From the NCBI GenBank assembly GCA_947624285.1, contig CANQJS010000002.1:123679-187678 (forward strand): a stretch of DNA of 64,000 bases. The letters are read 5' to 3'. Under the pieces are notes generated by a model that saw only the letters and a program-made list of their open reading frames with translations, ran no database searches and was not told where the DNA came from. Positions 17,828 through 28,873 of this stretch are shown piece after piece (position 1 is the first letter of the stretch; every line of letters starts with the position of its first letter). Both the position numbers and the translations under genes were made by a program. The stretch is from an uncultured Clostridia bacterium. Lineage in GTDB: Bacteria; Bacillota; Clostridia; Oscillospirales; Acutalibacteraceae.

Positions 17828-18682
17828 TTATTCTTCGGCGAGAAATCTCTTTATATTTTCGATTTCTCTTTTCCCCTGCATATATCCGAGCTGATATATG
17901 GATTCCAGCTTGAGCGTATCGTTTTCCATTGATGAGCAGTTAAGCGGTTTTGACGGGCATATTACATATACATTTCCCGCCTTTTCCTGTTCTTCCACAT
18001 ATCTGCGCTGATCGTTATACATAATATGGCGGTTTGCTATAACTTGCGAGAGCATCGGATATTTTTTATACATCAGCTTCATAATTTTTGCGGCTTTTAT
18101 CGGGGGTTTTACGAAGTCTCTGTCCTGCGTAAGGATAAGTACCGCCTTGCGGCAGCCGTCCTCAAGCGCGCGCTTGAGCGGAATGGAATCGGCAAGACCG
18201 CCGTCGAAATAGTGAACGCCGTCGAGCACAACGCCTTTTGTAACAAGCGGCATAGCGCAGCTTGCCCTCAGCACGGGGCAACCGAATTCTTTCAGATCCT
18301 TGGGGTAAAAATATTCCGCCTTTCCTGTGAGAGCGTTTGTGACAACGGCGCACAAAACGGCGTTGCTTTTTTCGTATGCCTCATAATCAAGAGGCATAAG
18401 GTCGTAAGAAAGCTCGCCGAAAATCCAGCCGAGATTAAGATATTCCCCGCTTTGCCGGTAAGCGTGAAGCCCCATATAATTCTTATGGCGGCAGTAATTT
18501 ATTGTGATATCGTGCTGGCGGTGCAGATTTTTCCCCAAAAACGACGCGGCGTTACAAGAGCCTGCCGAAACGCCGATAACATAGGGAAAAGTCAATCCGT
18601 TTTCCATAAAGGCGTCCAGCACGCCGCTTGTAAATATTCCGCGATTACCTCCGCCCTCAAGCACAAGACCGCTTTGATACAT
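17828..18682 (-). CDS. Patatin-like phospholipase
   Basis: Patatin-type enzymes hydrolyse acyl ester bonds of phospholipids or other lipids with a Ser-Asp dyad. The 284-residue product has the oxyanion motif GGGNRG (10-15), the nucleophile elbow GVSAGS with S39, and the catalytic aspartate D160 in DGGLADS, all intact. There is no signal peptide, so it is intracellular or membrane-associated (YjjU/RssA-like group). GGAG lies upstream of the ATG. The gene sits about 25 bases behind the terminator of the 76-residue membrane protein gene with little room for a promoter, so it may depend on read-through. The natural substrate is unknown. Confidence 0.9.
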   Translation of the reverse strand: MYQSGLVLEGGGNRGIFTSGVLDAFMENGLTFPYVIGVSAGSCNAASFLGKNLHRQHDITINYCRHKNYMGLHAYRQSGEYLNLGWIFGELSYDLMPLDYEAYEKSNAVLCAVVTNALTGKAEYFYPKDLKEFGCPVLRASCAMPLVTKGVVLDGVHYFDGGLADSIPLKRALEDGCRKAVLILTQDRDFVKPPIKAAKIMKLMYKKYPMLSQVIANRHIMYNDQRRYVEEQEKAGNVYVICPSKPLNCSSMENDTLKLESIYQLGYMQGKREIENIKRFLAEE

Positions 18683-18700
18683 TGTTAAACACTCCGTTTC

Positions 18701-18732
18701 AAAAATCAGGGGAGCAACCGCCGTTGCTCCCC
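18701..18732 (-). terminator. Terminator after the 76-aa membrane protein gene
   Basis: Perfect 10-bp stem GGGGAGCAAC (18732-18723 on the minus strand) with GTTGCTCCCC (18718-18709), then TGATTTTT. Confidence 0.85.
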
Positions 18733-18760
18733 TATGTATTGTTGACCGGTTTCCTGCGGA

Positions 18761-18991
18761 TTATTCCGCGGCTTCCTCCTGCGCGGGGGCTTCCTCTGCC
18801 TCGGCGGGAGCCTCCTGTGCCTTTACATCTATGATCTCAAGGTCGTTGTCGCACTCGAAGAAATCATTGTCGTCATAATACTCGGGCTCTTTTTTAGCGG
18901 TCAGCTTCTTTACAGCGAGATATACGGCAGCCGCAACGCCGGCTATGGCGACTATGGCAAGTATTATCTTAACGATTTTATTTATATTCAT
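18761..18991 (-). CDS. Small single-pass membrane protein with acidic tail
   Basis: The 76-residue product has an N-terminal transmembrane helix (about 5-27), a short basic stretch (VKKLTAKK) and a C-terminal tail of Asp, Glu, Ala and Pro (residues 35-76). GGAGGG stands ahead of the ATG, and a consensus promoter and a terminator flank it, so it is a real, probably well expressed gene. I recognise no family. The positive-inside rule suggests that the acidic tail is cytoplasmic, where it could bind a basic partner; this is inference. It lies between secA and the patatin gene. Confidence 0.8.
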   Translation of the reverse strand: MNINKIVKIILAIVAIAGVAAAVYLAVKKLTAKKEPEYYDDNDFFECDNDLEIIDVKAQEAPAEAEEAPAQEEAAE

Positions 18992-19025
18992 AATATACCC
19001 TCCAAAAGCATAATTTTACACATTC

Positions 19026-19054
19026 ATTATATACTTGCCGCCGAATAAAGTCAA
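19026..19054 (-). promoter_or_regulatory. Consensus promoter of the 76-aa membrane protein gene
   Basis: On the minus strand TTGACT (19054-19049), 17 bp spacer, TATAAT (19031-19026). It lies just downstream of the secA stop codon. Confidence 0.8.
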
Positions 19055-19067
19055 GCGGCAATGACGA

Positions 19068-21830
19068 TTATTCTTTGCCCGCTTTTTCCGCCAGCTTTTC
19101 GGGCGAGCCGCAGCATTTCTTGTATTTCTTCCCGCTTCCGCAGGGGCAGGGGTCGTTTGGACCTATCTTTTTTGATTTTCTGACGGGGGAAGGCTTAACG
19201 CTGTCGTCTCCGGCGGACGAGGCGGCAGTCACCTTGGCGACCGCTCTGCGCTCAACATCCTCGCGCCTTTTCGGCGTAATCATAAGCAGCATTTCAACGG
19301 TTTTTTCGCGGATTGTGGCGGTCATCTCGTCAAACATATCGTAGGATTCGTTTCTGAACGCCACGATGGGGTCCTGCTGCGCATAGGAGCGAAGATGTAT
19401 TCCGTCCTTCAGGTCCTCCATGGCGTCGATATGCTCCATCCACAGCATATCAACATTGCGCAGAAGCACCATTCTCTGAAATTCGCCGAATATCTCGTCT
19501 CCGAGAAGGGCGCGTTTTTCATCAAGAATTTTTCTGCCCTTTTCTTTCAGCGCGTCGCAAATGTCATCAACGGTGAGGTTCGTGAGATCCTGAAAATCAT
19601 CCGCGTCGATAAGCAAGCCCCTGTATTTTTCTCTGAGACCGCTGATGTTCCAATCCTTTTTGTCGGCGTCCTTTGCACAGTAAACGGCAACATTTTCGTC
19701 TATGCTTGAATCGAGCATATTGAGTATCCTGTCGGTAAGGTCGATGCCGTCAAGCACCATATCGCGCTGCTTGTAGATAAGCTCTCTCTGGCGATTCATA
19801 ACATCATCGTATTGCAATGTGTTTTTGCGTATGCCGAAATTGCGCCCCTCTACCTTGCGCTGGGCGGATTCGACCGTTCTTGAGATCATCTTGCTCGGAA
19901 CGGGCATATTTTCGTCGTCGGTGAGAGCGCCCATAATGGACTTCATCCTGTCCCCTCCGAAGAGTCGCATCAAATCGTCCTCAAGAGATAGATAAAACTG
20001 TGATTTGCCGGGGTCGCCCTGACGCCCGGAACGGCCGCGAAGCTGATTGTCTATACGGCGGGAATCGTGGCGCTCCGTGCCGAGAATAAACAGACCGCCC
20101 GCCTCTTTTACCTTTTCCGCCTCTTCCTTTATTTCGTCCTTATATTTTGCCTCCAGCTCTCTGAAGGTTTTTCTTGCTTCAAGTATCTCCTCGTCGTCGG
20201 TCTCGGCAAAGCCGGTCGCCTCGGCGATAAGCTCGTCGGAGTATTGCATTCTCTTCATCTCGGCTTTCGCAAGAAATTCCGAGTTTCCTCCGAGCATAAT
20301 ATCAGTTCCGCGCCCCGCCATATTTGTGGCGATAGTAACCGCGCCGAGCTTACCCGCCTGCGCGATTATCTCCGCCTCGCGCTCATGATTTTTTGCGTTG
20401 AGCACATTATGGGGGATATGCGCGCGCTTGAGCATCTTTGAGAGCACCTCGCTCTTTTCAATGCTTATCGTGCCGACAAGAATGGGCTGACCCGCCTCGT
20501 GGCATTTTTTTATCTGCTCGATGGCGTTGTTGAATTTTCCGCGCTCCGTCTGGAATATAACATCCGGCATATCCTCTCTTATAAGAGGCTTGTTGGTTGG
20601 GATCTCAACAACATCAAGCTTGTATATTTCACTGAATTCGGGCGCCTCGGTGGCGGCGGTGCCCGTCATACCCGAAAGCTTGCCGTAAAGGCGGAAATAG
20701 TTTTGGAAGGTGATGGTGGCGAGCGTCTTGCTCTCGTGCTCTACCTTAACATTTTCCTTTGCCTCAAGCGCTTGATGCAGACCGTCGTTATACCGTCTGC
20801 CGAGCATTATACGACCCGTGAATTCGTCAACGATGAGCACCTGCCCGTCCTTAACTACATAATCTATATCGCGGCGCATAACGCCTATCGCTTTTATCGC
20901 CTGATTGATATGGTGCAGCAGCGTGGTGTTTTCCATATCCATAAGATTTTCCACTCCGAAGCGTTCCTCCGCCTTGCGAACGCCGCTTTGGGTGAGTGTG
21001 GCGGTCTTGGCTTTTTCGTCCACGATGAAATCGCCGTCGTAAGTCGCCTCGGTGTCCTCTTTCTCGTCCATCTGAGCAACTTTTACCATTTTCAGGCTCT
21101 TCGCAAATTCGTTTGCCCTGGTGTACATATCGGTGGACTGTTCGCCTCTGCCGCTGATGATAAGGGGAGTACGCGCCTCATCGATAAGAATCGAGTCGAC
21201 CTCGTCAACGATAGCAAACGCGTGGCCTCTTTGCACCTTTTGAGATTTATACTGCACCATATTATCTCTCAGGTAATCGAAGCCCATTTCGTTGTTGGTG
21301 CCGTAGGTGATGTCGCAGTTATACGCCTCTTTGCGCTCCTCGTTTGTTTTTTCGTGAATGATAAGCCCCGCGGTAAGCCCTAAAAAACGGTATATTTTAC
21401 CCATCCATTCGCAGTCGCGCTTGGCAAGGTAATCGTTCACCGTAACTATGTGAACGCCGTTCCCCGCAAGGGCGTTCAGGTATGCCGGCAGGGTGGCGAC
21501 AAGGGTTTTTCCTTCGCCCGTTTTCATTTCGGCTATTCTTCCCTGGTGAAGAACGATGCCTCCGATTATCTGCACCTCAAAGTGCTTCATTCCGAGAACT
21601 CGCCACGCCGCCTCACGGCACACCGCGAAAGCGTCGGGCAGAATATCGTCAAGCGTCTCGCCGTCGGCGAGCCTGCCTTTCAGTATATCGGTCTGCGCCA
21701 CAAGCTCTTTGTCGCTCATGGGCTGATACACGCTTTCAAGCGCCAGCACCTTATCAGAAATTTTTTTAACCTTTTTTACCTCTTTTTCGGAGTAATCCCC
21801 GAATATGGCGGTGAGGATTCTGCTTGCCAT
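19068..21830 (-). CDS. secA: Preprotein translocase motor SecA
   Basis: SecA is the ATPase that drives secretory proteins through SecYEG. The 920-residue product has the complete architecture: nucleotide-binding domain 1 with Walker A MKTGEGKTL at about residue 102-110, DEVDSILIDEARTPLIISG, the preprotein cross-linking domain, nucleotide-binding domain 2 with TNMAGRGTDI, the helical scaffold, and a C-terminal SEC-C zinc motif (CPCGSGKKYKKCC) that binds SecB or ribosomes. Length is usual for Clostridia. The start has a GAGGTGA site. An upstream lipoprotein gene on the same strand ends 77 bases away with a hairpin between. Confidence 0.98.
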   Translation of the reverse strand: MASRILTAIFGDYSEKEVKKVKKISDKVLALESVYQPMSDKELVAQTDILKGRLADGETLDDILPDAFAVCREAAWRVLGMKHFEVQIIGGIVLHQGRIAEMKTGEGKTLVATLPAYLNALAGNGVHIVTVNDYLAKRDCEWMGKIYRFLGLTAGLIIHEKTNEERKEAYNCDITYGTNNEMGFDYLRDNMVQYKSQKVQRGHAFAIVDEVDSILIDEARTPLIISGRGEQSTDMYTRANEFAKSLKMVKVAQMDEKEDTEATYDGDFIVDEKAKTATLTQSGVRKAEERFGVENLMDMENTTLLHHINQAIKAIGVMRRDIDYVVKDGQVLIVDEFTGRIMLGRRYNDGLHQALEAKENVKVEHESKTLATITFQNYFRLYGKLSGMTGTAATEAPEFSEIYKLDVVEIPTNKPLIREDMPDVIFQTERGKFNNAIEQIKKCHEAGQPILVGTISIEKSEVLSKMLKRAHIPHNVLNAKNHEREAEIIAQAGKLGAVTIATNMAGRGTDIMLGGNSEFLAKAEMKRMQYSDELIAEATGFAETDDEEILEARKTFRELEAKYKDEIKEEAEKVKEAGGLFILGTERHDSRRIDNQLRGRSGRQGDPGKSQFYLSLEDDLMRLFGGDRMKSIMGALTDDENMPVPSKMISRTVESAQRKVEGRNFGIRKNTLQYDDVMNRQRELIYKQRDMVLDGIDLTDRILNMLDSSIDENVAVYCAKDADKKDWNISGLREKYRGLLIDADDFQDLTNLTVDDICDALKEKGRKILDEKRALLGDEIFGEFQRMVLLRNVDMLWMEHIDAMEDLKDGIHLRSYAQQDPIVAFRNESYDMFDEMTATIREKTVEMLLMITPKRREDVERRAVAKVTAASSAGDDSVKPSPVRKSKKIGPNDPCPCGSGKKYKKCCGSPEKLAEKAGKE

Positions 21831-21868
21831 ATGTTCACCTCAAGTGTAGTTTTCTTTTAACGCAAACA

Positions 21869-21894
21869 GAGCAATATGCTTTCTCATATTGCTC
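21869..21894 (-). terminator. Hairpin between the lipoprotein gene and secA
   Basis: Perfect 10-bp stem GAGCAATATG (21869-21878) with CATATTGCTC (21885-21894). On the minus strand the tail is only TGTTTGCG, so it may be a weak terminator or attenuator of transcription into secA. Confidence 0.5.
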
Positions 21895-21907
21895 CGTAAA
21901 TGTATTT

Positions 21908-22504
21908 TTAAAATCCTGCCATTTTTTTAATGGCGTTGAGCGCTCCGCCCGAAACAGCGTCCTCCGCGTCCGAATCGAATCTGAGAACGAGATTGTCGCT
22001 CCCCTCCTTGATCTTGAGGGTTATATCCACCGGCGCTTCACGCATGGAGCAGGAGCTTATGCCGTTTACGAGCTTTGAGAGATTATCGTTCAGCCACGCG
22101 TCGTCGTTGAGCTGTGACAAAAGCTCCAAAAGCGAAAATTCATCAAGCAGCTTGTCGGTAAAATCGCCCGCCACCTTTGTCATCTCTTTATTTACGACGG
22201 ACACGGTCACCGTGGATGCGTCCAAATCTATATCCTTGATCTCATAAGAAAGGTTTGCGAACATCGCCTTACCGAGAGCGATGAACTGGTCGTGATCCTT
22301 GGAAAAGGTCATGATCTTGTCAAGCGTGGATGATCTCACATAGGAATCGAGCGTTTCGGTGTCGAAATCCTTAAGCGCGGCGAAAACAACTTTGACCGTT
22401 TTTTTCACATTGCTTTCGGTCATACTTGCATCGGGCTTTGAGCATCCGCCGAAAAGCGCCGCAGAAAGAAAAAGCACCAATAAAATCGAAACAATCTTTT
22501 TCAT
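21908..22504 (-). CDS. Lipoprotein of unknown function
   Basis: The 198-residue product begins with a lipoprotein signal (MKKIVSILLVLFLSAALFGGC, lipobox LFGGC), so it is exported and lipid-anchored. The mature part looks like a small alpha+beta domain: an N-terminal helix pair (VKKTVKVVFAALKDFDTETLDSYV) followed by strands. That resembles the Firmicutes lipoproteins annotated as DUF5105 or NTF2-like domains; the assignment is tentative. ATG at 22504 is chosen because GGAGAG precedes it; an upstream in-frame ATG at 22534 would spoil the signal peptide. It has a consensus promoter divergent from the cyclase gene. Function is unknown. Confidence 0.8.
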   Translation of the reverse strand: MKKIVSILLVLFLSAALFGGCSKPDASMTESNVKKTVKVVFAALKDFDTETLDSYVRSSTLDKIMTFSKDHDQFIALGKAMFANLSYEIKDIDLDASTVTVSVVNKEMTKVAGDFTDKLLDEFSLLELLSQLNDDAWLNDNLSKLVNGISSCSMREAPVDITLKIKEGSDNLVLRFDSDAEDAVSGGALNAIKKMAGF

Positions 22505-22548
22505 AATCGCACTCTCCTTTTTATGTGTAATCAAAACTATTAAAAGCT

Positions 22549-22577
22549 ATTATATATCCAAACCGTAAATATTTCAA
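22549..22577 (-). promoter_or_regulatory. Promoter of the lipoprotein gene
   Basis: On the minus strand TTGAAA (22577-22572), 17 bp spacer, TATAAT (22554-22549). Confidence 0.75.
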
Positions 22578-22605
22578 TACGCTAATGTAAAAAATAAATT
22601 AAGAA

Positions 22606-22634
22606 TTGCATATAAATGCGGCTTGTGATATAAT
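22606..22634 (+). promoter_or_regulatory. Promoter of the cyclase-family gene
   Basis: TTGCAT (22606-22611), 17 bp spacer, TATAAT (22629-22634), giving an untranslated leader of about 90 bases. Confidence 0.75.
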
Positions 22635-22731
22635 TAAATGCAAAACCGTTTATGAGATTTTGATATTTTTTTGCATTTTTCTATATTATTATTGACATTT
22701 GACGGCAAAAATGGTTTTATTTGAGGAAGAT

Positions 22732-23325
22732 ATGATTATTTACGATATTTCGCCCGAAATCATGAGCGCGAAGATTTACGGTGATGATATAAAGCCGTCC
22801 CTCAAACGGGTTAAGGATATGGCGCTGGGTGAGGAATATAACCTCAGCGAGATCACAATGTGCCTGCATACGGGCGCGCATATCGACGCGCCGCTTCACT
22901 TTGAGGAAAACGGCAGCGCCGTAAACGAACTTTCTTTAAATAAGTTTATAGGTAAATGTACCGTTGCCTGCGCCCGCGGGCCCATAACCGCCGAGTGGGT
23001 GGAAAAGAATTTGCCGTGGAACTGTAAAAAGCTTCTTATAAAATGCGGCGGCGACGGATATTTGATGGAAAACGCCGTTTACGAGCTTTGCAGATTCAAT
23101 ATCGACCTTGTGGGAATAGACGCGCTTTCTATCGGAAAAGGGGAAAGCGAATGCGCCGTTCACAGGGAGCTTTTGTATAACGGTACGGCAATTCTTGAGG
23201 GAATTGATTTGAGCGAAGTGGAAGCCGGCGAATATTTTTTGCTTGCCGCGCCTCTTAAAATCGAAAACGCCGAGGCGTCTCCTTGCAGGGCGGCGCTCAT
23301 AAAGGATATATTTGCTTTTGTGTGA
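22732..23325 (+). CDS. Cyclase-family metal-dependent hydrolase (kynurenine formamidase-like)
   Basis: The 197-residue product belongs to the cyclase / arylformamidase family (PF04199), which opens or closes amide or formyl bonds using bound metal. The metal-site motif HTGAHIDAPLH is present with H46, H50, D52 and H56; the family form is HxGTHxDxPxH, so Thr is replaced by Ala. ATG at 22732 has GAGG 5 bases upstream and gives the usual short N-terminus (MIIYDIS). No tryptophan-degradation gene is nearby; the next gene, 5 bases on, is a phosphoglycosyl transferase. The true substrate is therefore open; some family members act on other amides or lactones. Confidence 0.8.
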   Translation: MIIYDISPEIMSAKIYGDDIKPSLKRVKDMALGEEYNLSEITMCLHTGAHIDAPLHFEENGSAVNELSLNKFIGKCTVACARGPITAEWVEKNLPWNCKKLLIKCGGDGYLMENAVYELCRFNIDLVGIDALSIGKGESECAVHRELLYNGTAILEGIDLSEVEAGEYFLLAAPLKIENAEASPCRAALIKDIFAFV

Positions 23326-23330
23326 GGATT

Positions 23331-23948
23331 ATGAAGGATTTTTTAAAAAAGTGGCTTGCGCCCATAAAATTTAAAAGGCTTTTTGATATCGTCGCCTCTT
23401 TTCTCGCGCTGATAATACTTTCGCCGTTGTTTCTTTTGATATGCGTAATCAATCTTTTTACGCCGGAAACAAGCGTGTTTTTCAGCCATGAAAGGCGGGG
23501 AAGGCGCGGAAAGCCCTTTAAAATCTACAAGTTTCAAACTATGAAAAACAACACCCCGAACTGCGCCACCGGCGAGCTTGAAAATCCCGAAAAGTACATT
23601 ACCAAATTCGGGAGGATATTGAGAAAAACAAGTCTTGACGAGCTGCCTCAGCTTTGGAACATACTTAAAGGGGATATGAGCTTCGTCGGACCGCGCCCGC
23701 TGATTTCAAGTGAAATACGCGCCCACAGGCTTCGTATAGAGTATGGCGTTTACCGCTTCAGACCGGGGCTCACGGGGCTTGCCCAGATAAAAGGACGCGA
23801 CAGTATTTCGATAATGAAAAAAGTGAAATACGACAAGTTCTATTGTGACAACTGGAGTATTAAAATGGATATAGCAATACTTTTGCAGTCGGTGGGGGTC
23901 TGCATCAGGCAAGAGGGCTTTCACGAGGGTATATATCACCGCAGATGA
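23331..23948 (+). CDS. Monotopic phosphoglycosyl transferase (bacterial sugar transferase)
   Basis: Such enzymes move a sugar-1-phosphate from a nucleotide sugar to undecaprenyl phosphate, starting a surface glycan. The 205-residue product is the short PglC/WcaJ-core type. It has a reentrant hydrophobic helix (about 17-42), the KIYKFQTM motif, the catalytic Asp-Glu pair D103-E104 in KTSLDELPQLWN, and the uridine-binding FVGPRP (118-123). A C-terminal RPGLTGLAQIKGR segment completes the family pattern. A GAGG site overlaps the end of the cyclase gene. It is isolated from other glycan genes, so the pathway it starts is unknown. Confidence 0.92.
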   Translation: MKDFLKKWLAPIKFKRLFDIVASFLALIILSPLFLLICVINLFTPETSVFFSHERRGRRGKPFKIYKFQTMKNNTPNCATGELENPEKYITKFGRILRKTSLDELPQLWNILKGDMSFVGPRPLISSEIRAHRLRIEYGVYRFRPGLTGLAQIKGRDSISIMKKVKYDKFYCDNWSIKMDIAILLQSVGVCIRQEGFHEGIYHRR

Positions 23949-24025
23949 GAAAAATCATATGCCGCTGATTTTAGTTTTGGCGCGAAAGCGCGGCTTATCA
24001 GATAAAAAACACGGAGTGTATTTGA

Positions 24026-27088
<3,063 letters not shown>

Positions 27089-27171
27089 CGGCGGCGGATT
27101 TGTTCACGATCGCCGGATAAATAAATAAGCGGGGCGAATTGCTAATAAAATATAAAGAAAACAGTTTTTTC

Positions 27172-27200
27172 TTGACTTTTATATTTGTTAGTATTATATT
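27172..27200 (+). promoter_or_regulatory. Promoter of the radical SAM gene
   Basis: TTGACT (27172-27177), 17 bp spacer, TATATT (27195-27200), leaving a leader of about 85 bases before the ATG at 27293. Confidence 0.75.
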
Positions 27201-27292
27201 TGTGTTAATCGTGCCGAGGAGAATTATCACACACTCTCGCGCAAAATGCACAAATCAAATATTTCCGTTATTATTGATGAGGGAATAAGAGT

Positions 27293-28723
27293 ATGAATTC
27301 ACTTAAAGAGAGAGTAATGACATTTGCCGTAAAATCGGCGGTGAAGTATGCGAGAAAGGACTTTATGGCCAATGCTCCAAAGATACTTTCACTGCTCGAA
27401 AAGGCGGATGTAAAAAAAGTAAACAGATCGACCTATGCGGGGCTTCACAAGGTGCTTGACGATCCGAACAATAACTGGATGGAGTTTGCAAGAAGTCTTG
27501 CGTGCGACACGGATATCAACTTTCTTATGAAGCTGATACCGCCGATGATGAATGTTGCCATCAACAGCTATTCCGTGCGAATGAAAGCGATTGAAAAATA
27601 CGGCTGCAATGTGCCGTGGGGAATACTTATGGATCCCACCGCGGCATGCAATCTCCGCTGCAAAGGCTGTTGGGCGGCGGAATACGGCTATAAGAGCCAG
27701 CTTTCCTACGACGACCTTGCCAGAATAATAAGGCAGGGCAAGGAACTTGGCACTTATATGTATCTCTACACGGGCGGCGAGCCCACGATGAGACGGGCAG
27801 ATCTTATGCGTCTTTGCCGTGAAAATCCCGACTGCGTGTTTATGAGCTTTACAAACGGCACTCTTATTGACGACAGCTTTGCCGACGAGATAGCCGAGGT
27901 CGGTAACTTCCTCCCCGCTTTCTCGATAGAGGGATATGAGGAGGAAAACGATTTCCGCAGAGGCGAGGGAACATTTGAAAAATGCACCGCCGCGATGAAA
28001 CGCCTGAAAGACAGGCATATCCCGTTCGGCGCGTCGCTTTGCTACACGAGCAAGAACACGGATGTGCTCTCCTCGGATGAGTATATGGATTGGCTCATAG
28101 AGCAGGGAGTTAAGTTTGCGTGGTTCTTTACATATATGCCAACGGGCAACGGAGCCGTCACGGAGCTTATGGTATCTCCCGAGCAGCGCGCCACCATGTA
28201 TAAAAAGATGCACGAATGGCGGCACACCAAGCCCATATTCGCCCTTGATTTCTGGAATGACGGCGAGTATGTTCAGGGCTGTATCGCCGGCGGACGCCAT
28301 TATTTCCATATCAATTCAAACGGCGACTGCGAGCCCTGCGCATTTGTGCATTACTCAAATGTCAATATAAAGGATCATTCCGTTCTTGAGGCGCTTCAGA
28401 GCCCGCTGTTTATGGCTTACAAGAAAAATCAGCCTTTCAACAACAATATGCTGCGCCCCTGCCCCGTTTTGGATAACCCCGGAGCCATCAGCAAAATGGT
28501 CCACGAAACGGGCGCATATTCAACTGAGATGAACCATCCCGAAAGCGCCAACGAGCTGTTTGACAAAACAATAGCCGCCGCGAAAGCGTGGAAAGTGAAA
28601 GCCGACGAGCTTTTCGACCGCAACGAGTACATAACAAAGCATGTTAAAGATGAAAACATGTACAATTATGAAAAGTCGGACGAGGAACGCGACTTTTCGG
28701 AGTTTGAAAAAACAGCCGACTGA
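27293..28723 (+). CDS. Radical SAM protein of unknown reaction
   Basis: The 476-residue product is a radical S-adenosylmethionine enzyme: the cluster motif CNLRCKGC (C119, C123, C126), the TGGEPT SAM-binding motif about 35 residues later, and a C-terminal region with additional cysteines (GC near 330, CEPC, and RPCP). That region resembles a SPASM or twitch-like auxiliary-cluster domain. The N-terminal 105 residues are helical with a conserved-looking VPWGILMDPT entry into the barrel. There is no small peptide gene next to it, so peptide maturation has no direct support. It is a single-gene transcript with a consensus promoter. The radical SAM fold is certain; the substrate is unknown. Confidence 0.85.
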   Translation: MNSLKERVMTFAVKSAVKYARKDFMANAPKILSLLEKADVKKVNRSTYAGLHKVLDDPNNNWMEFARSLACDTDINFLMKLIPPMMNVAINSYSVRMKAIEKYGCNVPWGILMDPTAACNLRCKGCWAAEYGYKSQLSYDDLARIIRQGKELGTYMYLYTGGEPTMRRADLMRLCRENPDCVFMSFTNGTLIDDSFADEIAEVGNFLPAFSIEGYEEENDFRRGEGTFEKCTAAMKRLKDRHIPFGASLCYTSKNTDVLSSDEYMDWLIEQGVKFAWFFTYMPTGNGAVTELMVSPEQRATMYKKMHEWRHTKPIFALDFWNDGEYVQGCIAGGRHYFHINSNGDCEPCAFVHYSNVNIKDHSVLEALQSPLFMAYKKNQPFNNNMLRPCPVLDNPGAISKMVHETGAYSTEMNHPESANELFDKTIAAAKAWKVKADELFDRNEYITKHVKDENMYNYEKSDEERDFSEFEKTAD

Positions 28724-28740
28724 TAAATAATCTTAAAGCA

Positions 28741-28843
28741 GGGCGTGCCGAAAGGCGCGCCCATAAAGCATTATAAAATAGGTAGCATTTTTTCTTTTGC
28801 GGCAGAGCAAAATGAGCCGCGAAAACGCCCGTAAAACGGGCAT
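28741..28843 (+). other. Three hairpins between the radical SAM gene and the CorC-like gene
   Basis: GGGCGTGCC-GAAA-GGCGCGCCC (28741-28762) is a stable GNRA-capped stem but lacks a T-run. A GCGGC/GCCGC hairpin (from about 28799) and GCCCGT-AAA-ACGGGC (28829-28843) follow before the AAAGGAG site of the next gene. They may form the 3' end of one transcript or the leader of the next. Confidence 0.45.
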
Positions 28844-28873
28844 ATTAAATAAAACGGGAAAAAGGAGTTAAAA

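Noticed and set aside
20499..21383. 294-codon plus-strand frame
   Set aside because: Antisense shadow of secA with no ribosome binding site or recognisable motif.
27389..28309. 306-codon minus-strand frame
   Set aside because: Antisense shadow of the radical SAM gene.
28741..28762. Terminator of the radical SAM gene
   Set aside because: The stem is strong but no T-run follows on the plus strand; listed as a hairpin instead.
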